Positions 1 to 5,158 of a stretch of 5,158 nucleotides of DNA are shown in pieces; position 1 is the stretch's first letter; every line of letters starts with the position of its first letter. Under the pieces are notes generated by a model. The model was not told the DNA's origin, made no database searches, and was given only the letters and a program-made list of their open reading frames with translations. The position numbers and the translations under genes were made by a program. The stretch comes from Rubrivivax sp. (GTDB lineage: Bacteria; Pseudomonadota; Gammaproteobacteria; Burkholderiales; Burkholderiaceae), in NCBI GenBank assembly GCA_004211235.1, contig SEEY01000334.1, forward strand, positions 1 to 5,158, written 5' to 3'.

Positions 1-139
1 GTGCTGGCGCCTGTGCAGGCGGCCTCGCACCCTGCCCTTCATCTTCGGCCGCAGCCCGTCGACCCTGACGCAGCGCCACGCCCGCCGCGAGCGCCGCGAG
101 CAGCAGGGCCAGCGCGACCCAGCGCCCGCGGCTTGTCAA
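1..139 (-). CDS. Hypothetical membrane-anchored protein, N-terminal part
   Basis: This is an open frame running off the left window edge, with 46 codons visible. The best start is a TTG whose last two bases are also the first two bases of something else: TTGA contains both this start and the TGA of the response regulator gene. A purine-rich GGGGCAGGGG lies just upstream and could serve as a ribosome binding site. The visible protein begins MTSRGRW, followed by a hydrophobic Ala/Leu/Val stretch at about residues 7-23, then charged residues (RQGRR) and an Ala/Pro/Gly-rich segment. That is the pattern of an uncleaved signal anchor or a signal peptide, with the rest in the periplasm. No conserved domain is visible and I do not recognise the family. 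In Pseudomonas the gene after algR is hemC, but this start does not resemble HemC. Both existence and start are inferred from frame, hydrophobicity and coupling. Confidence 0.5.
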   Translation of the reverse strand, partial: MTSRGRWVALALLLAALAAGVALRQGRRAAAEDEGQGARPPAQAPA

Positions 140-960
140 CGCCCCTGCCCCGCCAGCGCCTCCCGCACGGCCGCCACCTGACGGCGCGATACGGCCAGCC
201 ATTCGTCGACGTGCACGATGCGGACTGCCCAGCCATCGCCTGCATCGGCGTCGACGGCGTCAAGTTCGCCGAAGCTCGTCGCCGCGTGGCGCTCCAGCTC
301 GCGCACGGCCCAGCTCGCGACCAGCGCGTTGCGGTGGATGCGCAGGAAGCGGTCGCCGTGGCGCTGCTCCAGGTCGGACAGCGCCCCGTCCATCACATGA
401 CTCTCGCTGGCGGTACGCAGCGTCACGTACTTCAGCTCGGCCTTGAAGTACAGCACCTCGGACACCGGCACGCGCTTGAGCCGGCCGCGGTCGGTGATGG
501 TGACGAAGTCGGCGTCGGGTGCGGGCGGCCCCTCTCCTGGCTGGGCCGGCTGCTGCACCTGCACGGCGGCCCGCTCGGCCAGGCGCTGGGCGACCCGCGC
601 GAGCGCCGCCTGCAGGCGCTCGCGCCGCACCGGCTTGGTCAGGTAGTCCACCGCGTCCAGCTCGAAGGCACGCAGCGCATGCATCGCATGCGCCGTCACG
701 AAGACGATCAGCGGCACGGGGTGGCCGGCCGCCGCGCGCTCGGCCAGGCCATCGGCGAACTGCAGGCCGTCGGAACCCGGCATCTGCACGTCCAGCAGCA
801 CGAGGTCGCAGCCGTGGTCGCGCAGCCAGGCGACGGCCTGCGAGGCGGTCGCGGCTTCGGCCACGACCTGGCAGCGCGGCTCGCCGATCGCCTCGACCAG
901 GCCGCGCAGCCGCAGCCGCGCCAGGGGTTCGTCGTCGACGATGAGGGTGCGCAGTGTCAT
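136..960 (-). CDS. algR: LytTR-family response regulator (AlgR-like)
   Basis: A 274-residue two-component response regulator, expected to act as a cytoplasmic DNA-binding transcription factor phosphorylated by the kinase upstream. The receiver domain spans about residues 3-125. It has the acidic pair D9-D10, phospho-acceptor D57 in DLVLLDVQMPG, T89 and K109 (YLTKP). A Gln/Pro-rich linker covers about 131-150. The LytTR DNA-binding domain spans about 150-270 and contains the typical YFKAELKYVTLRT and FLRIHRNALV segments. AlgR of Pseudomonas is 248 residues; the extra length here lies mainly in the linker and in an acidic stretch near 235-244. The ATG at 960 is supported by AAGGGA seven bases upstream and by an ATGA overlap with a 29-codon frame ending at 957. 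The symbol rests on domain order plus the neighbouring kinase and divergent argH. Its targets cannot be read from this window. Confidence 0.93.
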   Translation of the reverse strand: MTLRTLIVDDEPLARLRLRGLVEAIGEPRCQVVAEAATASQAVAWLRDHGCDLVLLDVQMPGSDGLQFADGLAERAAAGHPVPLIVFVTAHAMHALRAFELDAVDYLTKPVRRERLQAALARVAQRLAERAAVQVQQPAQPGEGPPAPDADFVTITDRGRLKRVPVSEVLYFKAELKYVTLRTASESHVMDGALSDLEQRHGDRFLRIHRNALVASWAVRELERHAATSFGELDAVDADAGDGWAVRIVHVDEWLAVSRRQVAAVREALAGQGR

Positions 961-1046
961 GGGTAGTCCCTTCGCTCCGTTCGGGCCTCGCGCTGCACCT
1001 CCACGAGGGCATGAGCCCCTTCGGGCGGCCGTGCGGGGCTGGTCAT
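957..1046 (-). CDS. Possible 29-residue coupled leader or small peptide
   Basis: This short frame fills the gap between the kinase and the response regulator. Its ATG overlaps the kinase TGA (ATGA, 1043-1046) and its TGA overlaps the regulator ATG (ATGA, 957-960). The predicted peptide starts [10 protein letters not shown], ends REARTERRDYP, is rich in Arg and Glu, and has no membrane segment or known motif. A ribosome finishing the kinase could restart here and then on the regulator, keeping their levels linked. The alternative is that this is non-coding spacer: in DNA this GC-rich, a 90-base open stretch is common, and the bases may have been kept for the AAGGGA ribosome binding site of the regulator. 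Function unknown; existence as a protein is uncertain. Confidence 0.3.
   Translation of the reverse strand: MTSPARPPEGAHALVEVQREARTERRDYP
967..972 (-). promoter_or_regulatory. Ribosome binding site of the response regulator
   Basis: On the minus strand the sequence GAAGGGACTACCC precedes the ATG at 960. The purine core AAGGGA is close to the Shine-Dalgarno consensus AAGGAG, with about seven bases between GGG and the ATG. It is one of the few clear ribosome binding sites in the window and supports the chosen start. Confidence 0.55.
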
Positions 1047-2131
1047 AGCGGCAGCAGGATAAGCAGGTCGAACCGGGTCTCGGTCGCCTCGACGTGGAAA
1101 CGCGCGGCGACGTCGTGCATCAGCCCCAGGCGCTGGCGCACATTGCGCAGCGCCAGTCCATGCCCGGCCGTGCGCGCCGGCGCGCCGACGCTGTTGACGA
1201 TGCGGATCTCGACCTCGGCGCCGCGCCGCTGCGTCGTCACGGTCAGCTCGCCGCCGTCGTCGTTGGGCTCCACGCCGTGGCGCACAGCGTTCTCGACCAG
1301 CGGCTGCAGCAGCAGCGGCGGCAGGCGGGCGGCGCTGGCGGCCGGGTCCAGCTGCCAGGTGACGCGCAGGCGCTCGCCGAAGCGGATCTGCTCGATGGCC
1401 AGGTAGCGCTTGGCCAGCTCCACCTCCTCGGCCAGCGTGACCGAGGCGCTGGAGTCCGCCAGCGCAACGCGAAAGAGCTCCGCCAGGTCCTCCAGCACGC
1501 CCTCGGCACGCGCCGGGTCGATCTGCACGAGGGCGATGGCGCTGTTCAGCGTGTTGAACAGGAAGTGGGGCTGGATGCGCGACTGCAGCTCGGCGAGCTG
1601 GGCCAGCGCGTCGGCGGGCCGCTGGCCGAGCACGCGCTGCTTCAGCCAGGCCAGCAGCAGCGCCGCGCCGCTGGCACCGGCCGCGGCCACGCTGCCCCAG
1701 CGCCAGGCTGAGGCGGGTTCGTCGCTGGTCAGGTTGAGCAGGGCGAAGCCGGGCAGCGCGGCCAGGGCGCCCAGCCCCATCAGCGCCGCCCACTGGCCCG
1801 ATTCGGGCAGGCGCGGCCACAGACGTTTGCCGGCGCAGACAAGGAGCAGCCAGGTGAGCGAGGCCATCATCGTGACGACGGTGCCGTTGGCGGTCAGCGT
1901 CAGCCACTGGGAGCCGTCGCGGGCAATCAGCGCCGTGCCGAGCGCCAGCAAGGCCTGCACGCCGAGCACGGCGCGCAGCACGAGGCCGACATGGCAGACG
2001 TCGAAGGCGCGGGTAGGGTCCAGCAAGGGCACGGCGGCCGGCTCACCGGCAACCGGGGCTGGACGGGTGGCGCGAGCGTCGTGCGAAGCCGCTGTGTCGG
2101 GCTGGATACGCTGGGAAGACGACAGAGGCAT
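1043..2131 (-). CDS. algZ: LytS/AlgZ-type membrane sensor histidine kinase
   Basis: A 362-residue inner-membrane sensor kinase that should autophosphorylate on histidine and pass the phosphate to the response regulator encoded next. After a Pro/Ala-rich N-terminal tail of about 45 residues there are four hydrophobic segments (about 48-70, 82-102, 113-134, 146-165). These match the membrane sensor of AlgZ/FimS and there is no large periplasmic domain. The His_kinase (LytS-type) box [15 protein letters not shown] follows with phospho-acceptor H189, then the ATPase N-box ([12 protein letters not shown]281) and a glycine box near 323-329 (GHGLALR). FimS of Pseudomonas is about the same length. 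I chose the ATG at 2131 ([10 protein letters not shown]). The frame is open to 2266, but that start lies inside argH. Another ATG at 2191 is possible and would add 20 residues. Divergence from argH supports the algZ assignment; the signal sensed is unknown. Confidence 0.92.
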   Translation of the reverse strand: MPLSSSQRIQPDTAASHDARATRPAPVAGEPAAVPLLDPTRAFDVCHVGLVLRAVLGVQALLALGTALIARDGSQWLTLTANGTVVTMMASLTWLLLVCAGKRLWPRLPESGQWAALMGLGALAALPGFALLNLTSDEPASAWRWGSVAAAGASGAALLLAWLKQRVLGQRPADALAQLAELQSRIQPHFLFNTLNSAIALVQIDPARAEGVLEDLAELFRVALADSSASVTLAEEVELAKRYLAIEQIRFGERLRVTWQLDPAASAARLPPLLLQPLVENAVRHGVEPNDDGGELTVTTQRRGAEVEIRIVNSVGAPARTAGHGLALRNVRQRLGLMHDVAARFHVEATETRFDLLILLPL

Positions 2132-2189
2132 GGGCTCGATAATGTTCGGCTGCGCGCGATTGTGCGCGCCCAAATTCGCTGCCCGACCC
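2132..2189. promoter_or_regulatory. Divergent control region between algZ-like kinase and argH
   Basis: These 58 bases separate the two divergent start codons and must hold, or lie next to, promoters for both operons. On the plus strand GATAAT at 2138-2143 differs from the sigma-70 -10 consensus at one base and would give an argH leader of roughly 40 bases, but no convincing -35 box lies 16-18 bases upstream. On the minus strand only weak -10-like hexamers are seen, so the kinase promoter may lie inside the first codons of argH. Neither gene has a strong ribosome binding site. The region is slightly richer in A and T than its surroundings. Confidence 0.45.
2152..2169. repeat. Inverted repeat GCGCGC-N6-GCGCGC in the divergent region
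   Basis: Two GCGCGC arms (2152-2157 and 2164-2169) flank the six bases GATTGT. As RNA this would be a short, strong hairpin just after the expected argH transcription start. As DNA it could be a dyad operator acting on both divergent genes. The arms are seen directly; the role is inferred, and such GC repeats also arise by chance in this base composition. Confidence 0.4.
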
Positions 2190-3587
2190 ATGTCAGACAA
2201 CCAACTCGCCAACAAATCCCAAGCCTGGTCCGCCCTGTTCTCCGAGCCGATGAGCGACCTGGTCAAGCGCTACACGGCCAGCGTCGGCTTCGACCAGCGC
2301 CTGTGGCAGGCCGACATCGCCGGCAGCCTGGCGCATGCAGAAATGCTGGCCGCGCAGGGCATCCTCAGCGCCGAGGACCATGCCGCCATCCAGCGCGGCC
2401 TGGGCGAGATTGCCGCCGAGATCGAGGACGGCCGGTTCGAGTGGAAGCTGGACCTGGAGGACGTGCACCTCAACATCGAGGCGCGGCTGACCGAGCGCGT
2501 CGGCATTGCCGGCAAGCGCCTGCACACCGGTCGCAGCCGCAATGACCAGGTCGCCACCGACGTGCGCCTGTGGCTGCGCGGCGAGATCGATGACATCACC
2601 GGCCTGCTCAAGCAGTTGCAGACCGTGCTGGTGGAGAAAGCCAGCGAGCATGCCGACGTCATCCTGCCGGGCTTCACGCATCTGCAGGTGGCCCAGCCGG
2701 TCAGCTTCGGCCATCACCTGCTGGCCTACGTCGAAATGTTCGCGCGCGATGCCGAACGCATGCTGGACACCCGCAAGCGCGTCAACCGCCTGCCGCTGGG
2801 CGCGGCCGCGCTGGCCGGCACCAGCTACCCGCTGGACCGCGAGCGGGTCGCAAAAACGCTGGGAATGGAAGGTGTCTGCCAGAACAGCCTGGATGCCGTG
2901 AGCGACCGCGACTTCGCCATCGAGTTCTCGTCGGCCGCCACGCTCGTGATGCTGCACGTCTCGCGGCTGTCCGAGGAGCTGATCCTGTGGATGAGCCAGA
3001 ACTTCGGCTTCATCGCCCTGCCCGATGCCTTCTGCACCGGCTCGTCGATCATGCCGCAGAAGAAGAACCCCGACGTGCCCGAGCTGGCGCGCGGCAAGAC
3101 GGGCCGCGTGGTGGGTCACCTCGTCGGCCTCGTCACGCTGATGAAGGGCCAGCCGCTGGCCTACAACAAGGACAACCAGGAAGACAAGGAACCCTTGTTC
3201 GACACGGTTGACACCTTGAAGGACACGCTGCGCATCTTTGCTGACATGCTGGCCGGCCTGACGCCCAAGCCCGACGCCATGCGCGCCGCGGCCTTGCGCG
3301 GCCATGCCACCGCGACCGACCTGGCCGACTACCTCGTCAAGAAGGGCGCGGCCTTCCGCGATGCACACGAGGTGGTCGCGCATGCCGTGAAGACGGCAAC
3401 GGCCAAGGGCGTGGACCTGGCCGCGCTGTCGCTTGACGAGTTGAAGGCCTTCGATGCACGCATCGAGGCCGATGTGTTCGACGTGCTGTCGCTGGAAGGC
3501 TCGCTGAACGCCCGCAACGTGCTGGGCGGCACAGCGCCGGCCCAGGTGCGGGCGCAGGTGGCGCGGCACCGCGCACGCCTGGCATGA
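2190..3587 (+). CDS. argH: Argininosuccinate lyase
   Basis: A 465-residue cytoplasmic enzyme that splits argininosuccinate into arginine and fumarate, the last step of arginine synthesis. It belongs to the fumarase/aspartase superfamily and works as a homotetramer whose active sites are shared between subunits. Visible motifs are GRSRNDQV (residues 114-121), GFTHLQ with the catalytic-type histidine H163, and the family signature [12 protein letters not shown] (283-294) with the active-site serine pair S285-S286, followed by E298. Length and motif spacing are normal and the gene looks intact. The ATG at 2190 gives [13 protein letters not shown], the usual place for an ArgH start; the frame is open further upstream only because it runs antisense through the kinase gene. 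Its TGA overlaps the ATG of the hemerythrin gene, so the two are probably one transcript. It is transcribed away from the algZ/algR-like pair, as in Pseudomonas. Confidence 0.98.
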   Translation: MSDNQLANKSQAWSALFSEPMSDLVKRYTASVGFDQRLWQADIAGSLAHAEMLAAQGILSAEDHAAIQRGLGEIAAEIEDGRFEWKLDLEDVHLNIEARLTERVGIAGKRLHTGRSRNDQVATDVRLWLRGEIDDITGLLKQLQTVLVEKASEHADVILPGFTHLQVAQPVSFGHHLLAYVEMFARDAERMLDTRKRVNRLPLGAAALAGTSYPLDRERVAKTLGMEGVCQNSLDAVSDRDFAIEFSSAATLVMLHVSRLSEELILWMSQNFGFIALPDAFCTGSSIMPQKKNPDVPELARGKTGRVVGHLVGLVTLMKGQPLAYNKDNQEDKEPLFDTVDTLKDTLRIFADMLAGLTPKPDAMRAAALRGHATATDLADYLVKKGAAFRDAHEVVAHAVKTATAKGVDLAALSLDELKAFDARIEADVFDVLSLEGSLNARNVLGGTAPAQVRAQVARHRARLA

Positions 3588-4072
3588 GCACGCTGGCCTG
3601 GACCGACAAGCTGGTCCTGAACCAGCCGGCGCTGGACACCACGCACGAGGAGTTCGTTGGCCTGCTGAATGCCTTCGGCGTCGCGCTGGATGGCGGCGGC
3701 GACGCCCTGCCCGCCTACCTGGCGCTGCTGGCCCACACCGAAGCTCACTTCGCGATGGAGGAGGACTGGATGACGCGCTGCGGCTTCGAGGCGCAGAACT
3801 GCCACGCCAGCCAGCATGCGATGGTGCTGAACGTGATGCGCGAAGCGCTGCGCTACGCCAACGAGCTGAACGACCGCGAACCGCTGAACATCCTGCGCAC
3901 GGAGCTGGCGGGCTGGTTCCCGCAGCATGCCGAGATGATGGACGCGGCGCTGGTGTTCACGATGGAACAGCGTGGCTTCGACCCGGTGACGGGTCAGATC
4001 GCCGATGAAGGCCGCGAACACCCCACTGAAGCAGCCGCGAGCCACAGCTGTGGCTCTGGCAGCTGCGCCTGA
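3584..4072 (+). CDS. Bacteriohemerythrin with cysteine-containing C-terminal tail
   Basis: A 162-residue soluble, single-domain hemerythrin, a four-helix-bundle protein that binds O2 at a non-heme diiron centre. All seven expected iron ligands can be assigned: H21 (DTTHEEF), H55 and E59 (HFAMEE), H74 and H78 (HASQH), H115 and D120 (HAEMMD). The N-terminal [15 protein letters not shown] stretch is also typical of the family. There is no signal peptide or attached signalling domain, so it is probably cytosolic, serving in O2 storage, delivery or sensing. The ligand domain ends near residue 133; after it comes a tail of about 29 residues ending [10 protein letters not shown], which adds two closely spaced cysteines. 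The ATG lies in an ATGA overlap with argH and has no clear ribosome binding site, suggesting translational coupling. Its TGA abuts the stop of the convergent peptidase gene. Confidence 0.95.
   Translation: MSTLAWTDKLVLNQPALDTTHEEFVGLLNAFGVALDGGGDALPAYLALLAHTEAHFAMEEDWMTRCGFEAQNCHASQHAMVLNVMREALRYANELNDREPLNILRTELAGWFPQHAEMMDAALVFTMEQRGFDPVTGQIADEGREHPTEAAASHSCGSGSCA
4031..4066. repeat. Palindrome and extended hairpin at the 3' end of the hemerythrin gene
   Basis: An 18-base perfect palindrome (4039-4056, GAGCCACAGCTGTGGCTC) lies inside the last codons of the hemerythrin gene. As RNA it folds into a seven-pair stem with an AGCT loop. A further GCAGC/GCTGC pair (4031-4035 and 4062-4066) can extend it across an internal loop of 3 and 5 bases. 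It lies just before the meeting point of two convergent genes. There is no run of T on either side, so it does not look like a classical intrinsic terminator. It could still protect or define an mRNA 3' end, or simply reflect the repeated Ser/Gly/Cys codons. Confidence 0.5.
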
Positions 4073-5158
4073 TCACTTCTTCAGGTACTCAAAGAAGGCC
4101 TGCGAATTGCTCTCGCGGCCCAGGAAGTCCTTGACCAGCTCCGGTGCGGGCTTTTGCGCGCCCTGGCCCAGCACCTGGTCGCGGTAGCGCTTGCCGGCGT
4201 CCGTGCCCAGCTTGTCGGCCGCGAAGGCCGTGCGCAGGTCCATGGCCACTACCAGGCTCCACAGATAGCCGTAGTAGCCCGAGCCATAGCCTCCGGCGAT
4301 GTGAGCAAAGCCGGCCGGGAACATCGTGCCCTGCACATGGCCCAGCGGCGTCGCGCCTTCCATCCGAGCCCACAGCGGCAGGGGCTCGGGCTTGGGCTGC
4401 TGGTGCAGCGTGATGTCGTAGCTCGCGTACAGGTGCTGGCGGCCGAACTGGCCGCCCTTGCCGTAGTGCTTCGCGGCCTGGGCCTGCGCCACCATCGCGT
4501 CCGGCACCGGCTTGCAGGTCGGGCAGACCTCCTGCATCAGCTTCAGCACCTTCTTGTCGTAAACCCAGTCCTCCAGCATCTGCGAAGGCGCCTCGACGAA
4601 GTCGTGCATGACCGTCGTGCCGGCCGTGGCCGCATAGCGCGTGTTGGACAGGTTCACATGCACCGCGTGGCCCAGCTCGTGCAGCAGGGTCTCGACCTCG
4701 TCCAGCGTCAGCCCGTTGCGGTCGAAGTTGACGACCAGGCTGGCCACCGGCGTGCGATGGATGCGCGTGGCGCTGCCGCGCAGCGGCCAGACCGCGGCGT
4801 GGTTGTATTTGCCGTCGCGCGGATAGAGGTCGACATACATCTGCGCGATGGGGTTGCCCGAAGCGGCGTCGCTGACGACATAGGTCTGGGCTTCGTCATG
4901 CCAGAGCTTGTTGTCGATGCGCGTGTACTTCACGCCCATCAACTTCTCGATGATGCGCATCGAGAACTCCAGGCTGGCCTGGGGCGGGAAGTAGGGGCGG
5001 AAGGCGTTCTGGTCGACGCTGAACTTCTGCAGCTTGACGCGCTCGCTGTAGAAGGTGGCATCCCAGCGCTCGACCTTGGTCTGGTCGACTGGCGTGCCCA
5101 CATGCTGGGCCTTGGCGGCACGCAGCTCCTGCAGCTCGGTCTTCTCGCGGGCGTTGAC
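4073..5158 (-). CDS. M3-family zinc oligopeptidase (thimet oligopeptidase/oligopeptidase A type), C-terminal part
   Basis: The frame is open to the right window edge, so 361 C-terminal residues of a protein usually near 680 are visible; the true start is outside. Counting from the edge, the zinc motif HELGH is at residues 160-164 (two histidine ligands and the catalytic glutamate). The third ligand is E189 in DFVEAPSQMLEDW. Before these comes YVDLYPRDGKYNHAAVW, and the substrate-binding tyrosine motif AGGYGSGYYGYLW is at about 288-300. The end FLGRESNSQAFFEYLKK is typical of the family. These enzymes degrade short peptides, usually in the cytosol; whether this one carries a signal peptide cannot be seen. 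A CPTC sequence at 212-215 replaces the YxTG-like stretch I recall from relatives. It is convergent with the hemerythrin gene with no bases between the stops. Family certain, subfamily less so. Confidence 0.95.
   Translation of the reverse strand, partial: VNAREKTELQELRAAKAQHVGTPVDQTKVERWDATFYSERVKLQKFSVDQNAFRPYFPPQASLEFSMRIIEKLMGVKYTRIDNKLWHDEAQTYVVSDAASGNPIAQMYVDLYPRDGKYNHAAVWPLRGSATRIHRTPVASLVVNFDRNGLTLDEVETLLHELGHAVHVNLSNTRYAATAGTTVMHDFVEAPSQMLEDWVYDKKVLKLMQEVCPTCKPVPDAMVAQAQAAKHYGKGGQFGRQHLYASYDITLHQQPKPEPLPLWARMEGATPLGHVQGTMFPAGFAHIAGGYGSGYYGYLWSLVVAMDLRTAFAADKLGTDAGKRYRDQVLGQGAQKPAPELVKDFLGRESNSQAFFEYLKK

Noticed and set aside
1..966. Plus-strand open frame of 321 codons opposite the response regulator
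   Set aside because: The opposite strand encodes a complete receiver-LytTR protein with all key residues. The plus-strand product is low-complexity, rich in His/Arg/Gln/Ala and has no domain, as expected for antisense frames in GC-rich DNA.
1018..1031. GCCC-CTTC-GGGC mini-hairpin between kinase and regulator as a terminator
   Set aside because: The stem has only four pairs, no T-run follows on either strand, and it would separate two genes expected to be co-transcribed.
957..1907. Minus-strand 316-codon frame overlapping the kinase gene
   Set aside because: It is another frame of the kinase gene, Arg/Ala-rich and without domains. Only its last 29 codons, outside the kinase, were kept as a possible coupled mini-frame.
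1410..2189. N-terminal extension of argH by 260 codons
   Set aside because: The frame is open only because it runs antisense through the kinase. ArgH proteins are about 460 residues and begin near the ATG at 2190.
2132..2266. Longer kinase start at 2266 or 2191
   Set aside because: The start at 2266 lies well inside argH and adds sequence antisense to conserved ArgH codons. The ATG at 2191 is possible but has no ribosome binding site and adds a non-family-like tail, so 2131 was preferred.
2193..3569. Minus-strand open frame of 458 codons spanning nearly all of argH
   Set aside because: It is an antisense shadow of a strongly conserved gene, starts at a GTG with no ribosome binding site and shows no recognisable motif.
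4076..4097. CTTCTT-N10-AAGAAG inverted repeat as a terminator
   Set aside because: The stem is short and weak, has no flanking T-run, and lies inside conserved C-terminal codons of the peptidase.

Overview
The window is gene-dense, very GC-rich bacterial DNA. Its architecture and protein sequences fit a betaproteobacterium of the Burkholderiales, perhaps near the Rubrivivax/Leptothrix/Roseateles group; this is inferred from GC content, protein style and gene order, not from any marker search. Almost every base is coding. No tRNA, rRNA, CRISPR array, insertion sequence or phage gene is visible, and no gap between genes reaches 300 bases.

Left part, minus strand (2131 down to 1): a LytS/AlgZ-type sensor histidine kinase, then a LytTR (AlgR-type) response regulator, then the start of an unrecognised single-pass membrane protein cut by the window edge. 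The 82-base gap between kinase and regulator holds an open 29-codon frame that overlaps both neighbours by ATGA. The regulator's stop overlaps a TTG start of the membrane protein. Translation could therefore be coupled along the whole operon.

Middle, plus strand (2190 to 4072): argH (argininosuccinate lyase, last step of arginine synthesis) is transcribed divergently from the kinase across a 58-base control region. It overlaps by ATGA with a bacteriohemerythrin gene. argH next to an algZ/algR pair matches the gene order known in Pseudomonas. There algR is followed by hemC, whereas here the next frame is not recognisably hemC.

Right part, minus strand (5158 down to 4073): the C-terminal half of a zinc metallopeptidase of family M3 (thimet oligopeptidase/oligopeptidase A type), convergent with the hemerythrin gene. 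The two stop codons abut in the palindrome TGATCA, so there is no intergenic space. A hairpin-forming palindrome lies in the last codons of the hemerythrin gene.

The window is mostly a conserved housekeeping and regulatory neighbourhood. No clearly new system is visible. The points most worth checking are the coupled 29-codon frame, the argH-hemerythrin coupling, the cysteine tail of the hemerythrin and the compact convergent junction.
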